Notes under the pieces: model-generated
The model's database searches: none
The model's input: the letters and a program-made list of their open reading frames with translations, nothing else
What the model was told of the DNA's origin: nothing
Position numbers and translations under genes: made by a program
In this document: piece after piece, positions 57,784 to 64,000 of the stretch
Numbering within the stretch: position 1 is the first letter of the stretch
Layout of the letters: each line of letters starts with the position of its first letter
Assembly (NCBI GenBank): GCA_030681475.1
Contig: JAUXWT010000057.1
Span: forward strand, 36,729 to 100,728
DNA length: 64,000 nt
Source: Bacteroidales bacterium
GTDB taxonomy: Bacteria; Bacteroidota; Bacteroidia; Bacteroidales; FEN-979
Direction of reading: 5' to 3'

Positions 57784-59970
57784 TTAATCCAGTTTTAACA
57801 GTTTAATGGTTCCTGTCTTTCCGCTGGCCATAATCCTGACAAAATAGATTCCAGAAGGATTACCTGACAAGGAAAACTCACCCATTCGTTCACCGGTTAA
57901 TACGCCAGACAATACTTTATCTCCCTGAATTCCAAAAACCTCTATATTGATGGCCGGGGATTCAATATCTCCATTTAATTCAACTACAAATTTTCCTGAA
58001 GTGGGATTGGGATAAACTTTGAATAAAGTGGTTTCGGGTGAAGATATCGACAGTTTTTCAGTGTCAATGAGCTCTGACTTACTGGCAAAACTGCCTGGCG
58101 CAGATGCAGCAACGCCACAACACACACCGGAGGTGGTTATGTAACCATACATATAGCCACCTGAGAAAACTCTTGTACCGGGCAAATAAATTATATTCTG
58201 TCCGGCAACCATTGTTGCACTCCCGTCAGTTCGTACCCAAAAATTTGTACTGTTACCAGCGACTGTGATCGTCTGTGTTGCATTATAACATTTCGTCTGA
58301 CCAGAAAGGACAATACCTGAAAGTGAATTCTGATTCGGGACACTAATTACTGAAAGTCCCAAAGTCTGGGCAAGGCTCGGTCCACATGAATTATTGGCTG
58401 TCACCATTATATCCCCACTGTTTGCACCTGCTGTTGCAGTGATGGATGTTGACGAAGAACTACCACTCCAGCCCGCAGGCAAAGTCCAGGTATAAGAAGT
58501 TGCGTCTGGCACCGCCGATATGCTGTAGGTAATGGTTGCATTCTGACAAACAGTTGCCGGACCCGAAATTGAGCCGGGTTGTGAAAGTACATCGGCGACA
58601 GCAATGCTTTTGGATTGAACAGGGCCAGGACCATAGAAATTATTTGCAGTCACTTTTATATTCCCGCCATTTACGCCTGCCATTACGATGATTGATGTTG
58701 TTCCAGAACTACCGCTCCAACCTTGAGGCAAAGTCCAGGAATAAGACGTTGCCCCGGTTACTGCTGAAATACTATAGGTAGCGGATTCATTCACACACAC
58801 CGTTGATGGGCCGGAAATAGTGCCTGGTTGTGAGGGGAGACCTATTTCGACGTTGCATACCTGGATTCTCCAGGTTGTGTGATCACTATGATTGATCACT
58901 CCGTCGCCGTTCAGATCAGATACTGCAGGATTTTTCCAGCGTTCCAAAAATGATTCGGTATAATCTGTATCACCATCATCTTCCAGCTGGTCAGGAATAC
59001 CATCACCGTCCTGAAATCCATTATTGTCGGTCATCCACAAAGCCGGAGTGGATATGTTATTAATCCGCTTATATTCGCGGATCGCCCTCCATATTGCGCG
59101 CATGCAGGAATCTGCATGAGGCTTTGCCCGGATACTGACATCGTATGCAAATTCATGTTCGGAATGATAAGTCAACCCGCAATAAGCATTGCTTGAAGGA
59201 TGTCCGCGAATGGTATCCGATACCATGCATTCTTCATGCGAATAGGCATCGCCCAGGGAATGTATAAAAAGTGCAAAGGCCTGGATCGAATTGGGCTGTA
59301 TAATCTGATACCCCGAACTATTGGCATCGGCATACATCACCTCCACAGGAGTCAGTAAATCCGGCAATCCCGGGTTGCCACCATTGTATAACGCCCAATT
59401 CTTAACATTTTTCAGGTTGTAGGTAATGGGTACCCGCCAAAAATACGGTGGACCTGTAAACGTTGAATAGTTGGTCGGTGCAGGGTAGGTTCCATAAACC
59501 ATTTTACCCGTGAGCGTATCAGCCGGATCACGAAAAGGAAAATGCCAGTATTGCGCGGTAAGTTCTTTTTGTGCATTTGTGGGATAAAAGCTTCCCCGTT
59601 CTGTTCCCGCAATACTTTCATTCCAATCGGGAAACGTATCAGGGATGCTGACACTGTTCAGTGAATTAACGTAAGGATACCCTGACTTTGGGTTGATCTG
59701 GTCTACGAGGGCACAATATCTGGCTAAAATTTCAGCAGTATCCGGTGAAAGTCCCATTTTAATAGCTAAAAGCTTTGTAAGGTCATAGTGAAAAGTACTA
59801 TGTACTCCACCCAAAGAAAAGGCCGTTACAACCGGACCAAGACTGTCTGTTTTTTCTTCATTCCAGGGAGCCACAACCACAGGGCCTTTCACCAATGAAA
59901 GGAAAAGCATCGCTAATGGTAAAAAGATAAGAATTTTCTTATTCATGGATTTTAAATTTAAGGTTAGCAA
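57784..59970 (-). CDS. Secreted zinc-dependent phospholipase C-like/PKD-Ig-like/T9SS type A sorting domain protein
   Basis: HYDLTKLLA..., FIHSLGDAYSHEECM, YHSEHEFAYD His-rich motifs; two ISGPxTVCxNxxxTYSISAV repeats; C-term FKVYPNPTSGKFVVEL. Confidence 0.75.
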   Translation of the reverse strand: MLTLNLKSMNKKILIFLPLAMLFLSLVKGPVVVAPWNEEKTDSLGPVVTAFSLGGVHSTFHYDLTKLLAIKMGLSPDTAEILARYCALVDQINPKSGYPYVNSLNSVSIPDTFPDWNESIAGTERGSFYPTNAQKELTAQYWHFPFRDPADTLTGKMVYGTYPAPTNYSTFTGPPYFWRVPITYNLKNVKNWALYNGGNPGLPDLLTPVEVMYADANSSGYQIIQPNSIQAFALFIHSLGDAYSHEECMVSDTIRGHPSSNAYCGLTYHSEHEFAYDVSIRAKPHADSCMRAIWRAIREYKRINNISTPALWMTDNNGFQDGDGIPDQLEDDGDTDYTESFLERWKNPAVSDLNGDGVINHSDHTTWRIQVCNVEIGLPSQPGTISGPSTVCVNESATYSISAVTGATSYSWTLPQGWSGSSGTTSIIVMAGVNGGNIKVTANNFYGPGPVQSKSIAVADVLSQPGSISGPATVCQNATITYSISAVPDATSYTWTLPAGWSGSSSSTSITATAGANSGDIMVTANNSCGPSLAQTLGLSVISVPNQNSLSGIVLSGQTKCYNATQTITVAGNSTNFWVRTDGSATMVAGQNIIYLPGTRVFSGGYMYGYITTSGVCCGVAASAPGSFASKSELIDTEKLSISSPETTLFKVYPNPTSGKFVVELNGDIESPAINIEVFGIQGDKVLSGVLTGERMGEFSLSGNPSGIYFVRIMASGKTGTIKLLKLD

Positions 59971-60699
59971 TCATGATAAAATCTTCATCACTTCTTCTTT
60001 ATAAATCCTGCCGATTGGCAGGCTTACCTGTTTCAGTTCGACCGTGTTGCCATAGGCGGCTGTAACCTTGTTCACCGCCACGATATAAGATTTATGGATT
60101 CGGAGAAACTTCCCTCGCGGAAGGATCCGCTCGAGCTCCTTCAACGCGGCAAGCTTAACAAATTTCTTGTCACCGGAAGTATAGATGCTTACATATTCCT
60201 TGAGTCCTTCCACATATAGGATATCCTCAAAATTGATTCTGACTGATTTAAAACCGCTTTTCACAAAAAAATAGTCCTTATTGTCAGGCTCCCTGATAAC
60301 CTCAGCCTCACTTGCAGCAAACGATGGGGCGGTACTGGATTGTTGCAGGTCAAACTGCCTGGTTGCCTTGTTCACCGCTTGCAGAAACCGCTCAAATGTG
60401 ACCGGTTTAACCAGGTAATCTACCACATTAAGTTCAAAACCTTCGACTGCATGTTCGGAATACGCTGTTATCAGGATCACCAACGGTTTTACAGGCAATG
60501 ATCTGAGCAGTTCCAGCCCTGTGATACCGGGCATCCTGATATCCAGGAACAGCAGGTCGACCCTGCTTATTAACCCGGGAACATCGGTTGCCTGTTTGCA
60601 ACTTCCAATCAGTTCCAGATGAGGGATCCGGGCTACATAATCTTTAGTCAGTTTAAGTGCAAGCGGTTCATCCTCCGCAATCAGGCATCGGATTTTCAT
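59971..60699 (-). CDS. LytTR-family response regulator
   Basis: MKIRCLIAEDEPLALKLTKDYV, DLLFLDIRMPGITGLELL, C-term LytTR DNA-binding; start revised to 60699. Confidence 0.93.
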   Translation of the reverse strand: MKIRCLIAEDEPLALKLTKDYVARIPHLELIGSCKQATDVPGLISRVDLLFLDIRMPGITGLELLRSLPVKPLVILITAYSEHAVEGFELNVVDYLVKPVTFERFLQAVNKATRQFDLQQSSTAPSFAASEAEVIREPDNKDYFFVKSGFKSVRINFEDILYVEGLKEYVSIYTSGDKKFVKLAALKELERILPRGKFLRIHKSYIVAVNKVTAAYGNTVELKQVSLPIGRIYKEEVMKILS

Positions 60700-61730
60700 A
60701 TTCTGATGGTTAAATTTACATGGTATACCATGCTGGTAGAATTGATTGTCAGTTCTGATTTGCCCGGACACATCAGGTCGAGCCTGGCCCTGGCATTGAC
60801 CAGACCCAAACCTCCGTCTTTTTCCCTCACCCTCGTTGCAGGGATGCTGTTTTCACAGGTAAAAAAAATTCCGCCGTCACGAAATGAAAGAAAAATCTGA
60901 ATGAATCCTTCGGGATCGGTATCAATGCAACTATGTTTAAAAGCATTTTCAACGTAGGCAATGAAAATCAGCGGAAAAACCATCAGGTGACCGGATGGTT
61001 TCTCGATCACCATGGTTACCTTGGAGGGATCTTCAATCCTCAGTTTTTCAAGTTCAACGTAGTTTGTCAGGAACCGGATCTCCTTTTCTACCGGCACTTC
61101 CGATGCTCCTGCTTCATAAACAAGATAACGCATGATCTCCGCGAGTGACATGATAGCTCCGGCAGTTTTTTCAGAACGCTCATACGCCAGCGAATAAAGG
61201 TTATTGAGCGTATTAAACAGAAAGTGCGGATTCACCTGGGCTTTCAGCATCCGGAATTCTGCTTCATTGCGTTGCCTGAGAATCTCCATATTGCGTTGTG
61301 CGGCATCAAAGTGATTTCTTGCCAGTTCATAAAATATGCTTAGTCCGAAGATAAAGATAAAACTGGTAATGATCAGGAATTCGCCCTGGTAAGGTCTTGA
61401 CGAAAATCCAATTCCCGCCGGAACACCGAAGAGATAATCGCGGAAGAGGATACGCATTGTAAAGAAGAAAACGATAAGACCCACACTGGAAACACCATAT
61501 AAGATGTACCGTTTCTTAGAGAAAAAGTGAGGGATCAGGAAAAGTAGGTTGATGTAAAACACGAGGATGAACAAGGATCCGTTCAGTAGTGCACGCAGAA
61601 CGGCTGTTTTCAGCGGCCAAAAGTTGGAAAAGAGAAAAGTGCTCAGGGTCATGAAAATAATCCAGAATCCAACGTGCAGTACTCTGTTGTAATTCTTTCG
61701 TGTTATCATTGAAGACAATTCTGACCGCAT
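60696..61730 (-). CDS. LytS/YehU-type sensor histidine kinase
   Basis: FRMLKAQVNPHFLFNTLNNLYSLA (His_kinase), C-term GGLGLVNARARLDLMCPGK; start likely 61730 or 61709 rather than 61859. Confidence 0.9.
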   Translation of the reverse strand: MRSELSSMITRKNYNRVLHVGFWIIFMTLSTFLFSNFWPLKTAVLRALLNGSLFILVFYINLLFLIPHFFSKKRYILYGVSSVGLIVFFFTMRILFRDYLFGVPAGIGFSSRPYQGEFLIITSFIFIFGLSIFYELARNHFDAAQRNMEILRQRNEAEFRMLKAQVNPHFLFNTLNNLYSLAYERSEKTAGAIMSLAEIMRYLVYEAGASEVPVEKEIRFLTNYVELEKLRIEDPSKVTMVIEKPSGHLMVFPLIFIAYVENAFKHSCIDTDPEGFIQIFLSFRDGGIFFTCENSIPATRVREKDGGLGLVNARARLDLMCPGKSELTINSTSMVYHVNLTIRI

Positions 61731-61925
61731 GGGGATAATCGCATTAAATGTGATGCAATGATACAATAATTGTGAAATCTGCCCTTCATTTATTATATTA
61801 TCAGCGCCTTTCTCTCTATAAACGTCCCATCGGCGCCTATGAACGACGTTCAAGGTCATTTTACCGGTCGTTATACCCGATATGTCGTTAGTTGAATTTA
61901 TTCTTTCCAGCCTGTCGGGGCATGT

Positions 61926-61933
61926 TAATTTTG
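61926..61933 (+). promoter_or_regulatory. -7 box TAATTTTG upstream of 61976 gene
   Basis: TAnnTTTG match. Confidence 0.4.
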
Positions 61934-61975
61934 CCCCGTTATCAAATTAATATTTACTTTTAACTCCTTAAACAC

Positions 61976-62623
61976 ATGAAAACAAAAACAAGATTGCTCA
62001 CAGGATCGGTCGGGATGATCATCCTGTCAATGTTCGGGTTCCTTTTATTCACGGCATTCAAGGCAACTACGGAAAATGACAAAACAAAACTGGTAATGGA
62101 GATCCGCTCCTACCTTGATAAAAATGTAAAGCCCGTCATGAAGCCGCAACGGGTAAAGCTAGACCAGATTCTCAGTCTTCAGGAAAAAAAAGAGTTAGCC
62201 CGGTTAAATAGTCAGCTTCGCCAGCTAATCCTGAAACGGAATGCTATGGATATCGGGTTCATCACCTCACGGGAATTCTCCTTTAATGTGGTACCTGCAT
62301 ATACAGCTAAACAGAAAGCCGGTCAGAAAGAGAGCCGGGATGAAATGCGGCGGATTATGTCGAGTGCATGGTTCATCTTTGACAACCATGAAAAGGAAAT
62401 CGAACAGTTGCTGAATGAAAAATCATCTTTTTTCGGGACCTGGGAAAGAGGAATCTCTGCCATCGTAACAGATTATCTTGATGATAAGTTCCTTTTCATC
62501 GGCAAAAAACAATTTATCAAGCGGTTCGAAAACCGTGAGATTGTTAAATATTACAGCCCCGTGGCCTTTCTGCTCTGGGATCCGGAGCAGCGATTCATAA
62601 GTGACGAACTGATTGGAAAATAA
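61976..62623 (+). CDS. Hypothetical membrane-anchored/secreted protein
   Basis: 215 aa with N-terminal hydrophobic segment; no recognised domain. Confidence 0.65.
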   Translation: MKTKTRLLTGSVGMIILSMFGFLLFTAFKATTENDKTKLVMEIRSYLDKNVKPVMKPQRVKLDQILSLQEKKELARLNSQLRQLILKRNAMDIGFITSREFSFNVVPAYTAKQKAGQKESRDEMRRIMSSAWFIFDNHEKEIEQLLNEKSSFFGTWERGISAIVTDYLDDKFLFIGKKQFIKRFENREIVKYYSPVAFLLWDPEQRFISDELIGK

Positions 62624-62650
62624 ATGTTAACCCCTTAAAAAACCAAAAAA

Positions 62651-63355
62651 ATGAAAAAGTTACGTATTGCAATGATCACACTCCTGGCCATCCTCATGGT
62701 TGCCGGTTGTAAAAAGAAAGAAGAAACCCCTGTCGTTGAGACTACCGCTGAGGAGGCGGTTACGATCATGGCAACCTCATTATGCACCGGAAATGCCGGT
62801 ACGATGACCCAGGTCGATGATGCAGTTACCCTGTCCAAAACAACAATTCTGAAGTCGTCGCTTTACGACTCCTCATTCACCATCACAAACACACCTGGCG
62901 CTGTGATTACCTATCAATACCAGATGAATTACTCATATAGTTTTCTTAATTCCAACAATTTTCAACTTACCTATAATGCAACCGGGAACTACAATGCCCC
63001 GATGGTTTACGCCTCCATTACCACAAATGGATCTCTTAACGTCACAGGCATCCTCAGCGGGAATGATTATATAGTAAATGGTCAGGCGAGCCGCGAAGGC
63101 ACCTTCACCTTGAAGGGCGGGAACCAGAATTCTGTATCAGCCACTGTGACTACAAATCTGATTAATTTAAAGGTCAGTAAAGCCACGGGAGTGGTTGGGA
63201 GTGGAACCGCTACCATTGTTGTGAATGGTAGTACAGCAGCAGGCCGGAATTTCGCATTCACAGGAAATCTTGTATATACAGGCAATTATACAGGAACCCT
63301 TACAATCGTCGGAAAGCAGTATTATATCAACCTTACTACCGGCACAGTCCAGTAA
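62651..63355 (+). CDS. Hypothetical lipoprotein
   Basis: Lipobox LMVAGCKKKEE. Confidence 0.7.
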   Translation: MKKLRIAMITLLAILMVAGCKKKEETPVVETTAEEAVTIMATSLCTGNAGTMTQVDDAVTLSKTTILKSSLYDSSFTITNTPGAVITYQYQMNYSYSFLNSNNFQLTYNATGNYNAPMVYASITTNGSLNVTGILSGNDYIVNGQASREGTFTLKGGNQNSVSATVTTNLINLKVSKATGVVGSGTATIVVNGSTAAGRNFAFTGNLVYTGNYTGTLTIVGKQYYINLTTGTVQ

Positions 63356-63375
63356 CTCAGCAATATCATTTTTCA

Positions 63376-63414
63376 AAAGCCCTTGCAGTACTTTCTGCAA
63401 GGGCTTTTTTTTAT
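63376..63414 (+). terminator. Intrinsic terminator AAAGCCCTTGCAG-tacttt-CTGCAAGGGCTTTTTTTT
   Basis: ~13-bp stem followed by T-run right after the lipoprotein gene. Confidence 0.9.
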
Positions 63415-63553
63415 GATCAGCGCCCGGCTCTGACACCCTGACCAACCCGAAACTCACTAAGGACAACAATTTTTATTTGTTATATTTTTCACGTCATGAA
63501 AATTCCGAACAAAATACATTTTTCCATTACACACGTATTCTTCTAATCTCTTT

Positions 63554-63642
63554 CGGGGTTAGTTCCCCGCCGCTTGCGGCGAATGAAAATAATTCCCGAT
63601 GATACCCCGCTGCTCTGCGGCGGGGAGGTTCATTTATCATCT
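63554..63642. repeat. GC-rich palindromic intergenic element (two hairpins: CGCCGC-TT-GCGGCG and GATGATACCCCGC..GCGGGG..TATCATC)
   Basis: Inverted repeats read directly. Confidence 0.6.
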
Positions 63643-63748
63643 ATTTGCATGAATATTTCATTTTCTGAAATTTTTAAAGCTAAAAAATAATTATTGTTAT
63701 ATTTTTCACATAGAATCAATTGTAAAATTCTGGCATATATTTGTATTA

Positions 63749-64000
63749 GGGCACCTCTAAAAACCAATTGTTAATATATACGTCTGATTGTTAATAACTT
63801 AACCCTGTTTATGTCGTTGGATTTTTTATATTTTCTGTATAAAAAAGCAAGCCATGAAAAACATAAACCCTCTCGGACTTTTTGACGATCATTTTTTATT
63901 GGAAACTCTCAGTAAACTTGGGGATCCTTTGCTAAAATTGAGTGAGTATATTGACTGGAGTATATTTGAAGCTCCTTTAGATCAGGCATTTAGAAATGAA
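63749..64000 (+). mobile_element. Left end of an IS5-like insertion sequence (partial, continues past window)
   Basis: gggcacctctaaaaacc as plausible terminal inverted repeat preceding a transposase start. Confidence 0.6.
63854..64000 (+). CDS. IS5-family transposase, N-terminal fragment
   Basis: MKNINPLGLFDDHFLLETLSKLGDPLLKLSEYIDWSIFEAPLDQAFRNE, typical IS5-type N-terminus; absent from ORF track because it is truncated. Confidence 0.75.
   Translation, partial: MKNINPLGLFDDHFLLETLSKLGDPLLKLSEYIDWSIFEAPLDQAFRNE

Noticed and set aside
1-64000. tRNA, rRNA or tmRNA genes
   Set aside because: No cloverleaf or rRNA-like conserved stretches recognised in the intergenic gaps; a tRNAscan/Infernal run would be decisive.

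Overview
64 kb window of a Bacteroidota chromosome, probably an environmental Bacteroidales-like genome. Support for this assignment: T9SS C-terminal sorting domains, an IPExxxVDY/rnc/fabF/acpP block, and TAnnTTTG-type -7 promoter boxes. Most of the window is housekeeping: dusB, tdk, pheS, rnc, fabF, acpP, purN, pgi, rsmI, PBP2/rodA and two two-component systems. The standout locus is 8.5-13.5 kb. It is a single-strand arsenic-type operon (arsR, arsC, Cys-rich membrane protein, CcdA/ArsG-like permease, [hgcA-hgcB], four-helix-bundle protein, acr3) that contains a convincing mercury-methylation pair. HgcA has the NVWCAAGKGTFGT cap helix and a C-terminal membrane domain; HgcB has two CxxCxxCxxxCP motifs and a terminal Cys-Cys. 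A nested perfect-centre dyad lies over the promoter. Three 64-88 bp arrays of an 8-bp unit sit exactly on stop codons inside the operon, and related 7/8-bp arrays recur elsewhere in the window. Second-tier loci are a PqqD/ATP-grasp/PLP-decarboxylase/urea-transporter-M23 cluster (40.6-45.6 kb), an adjacent synthase-dependent exopolysaccharide cluster with CDP-sugar genes (45.6-54.7 kb), a possible attenuator upstream of pgi, and an IS5-like element entering at the right edge. All calls come from reading the sequence and supplied translations; no database search was run.
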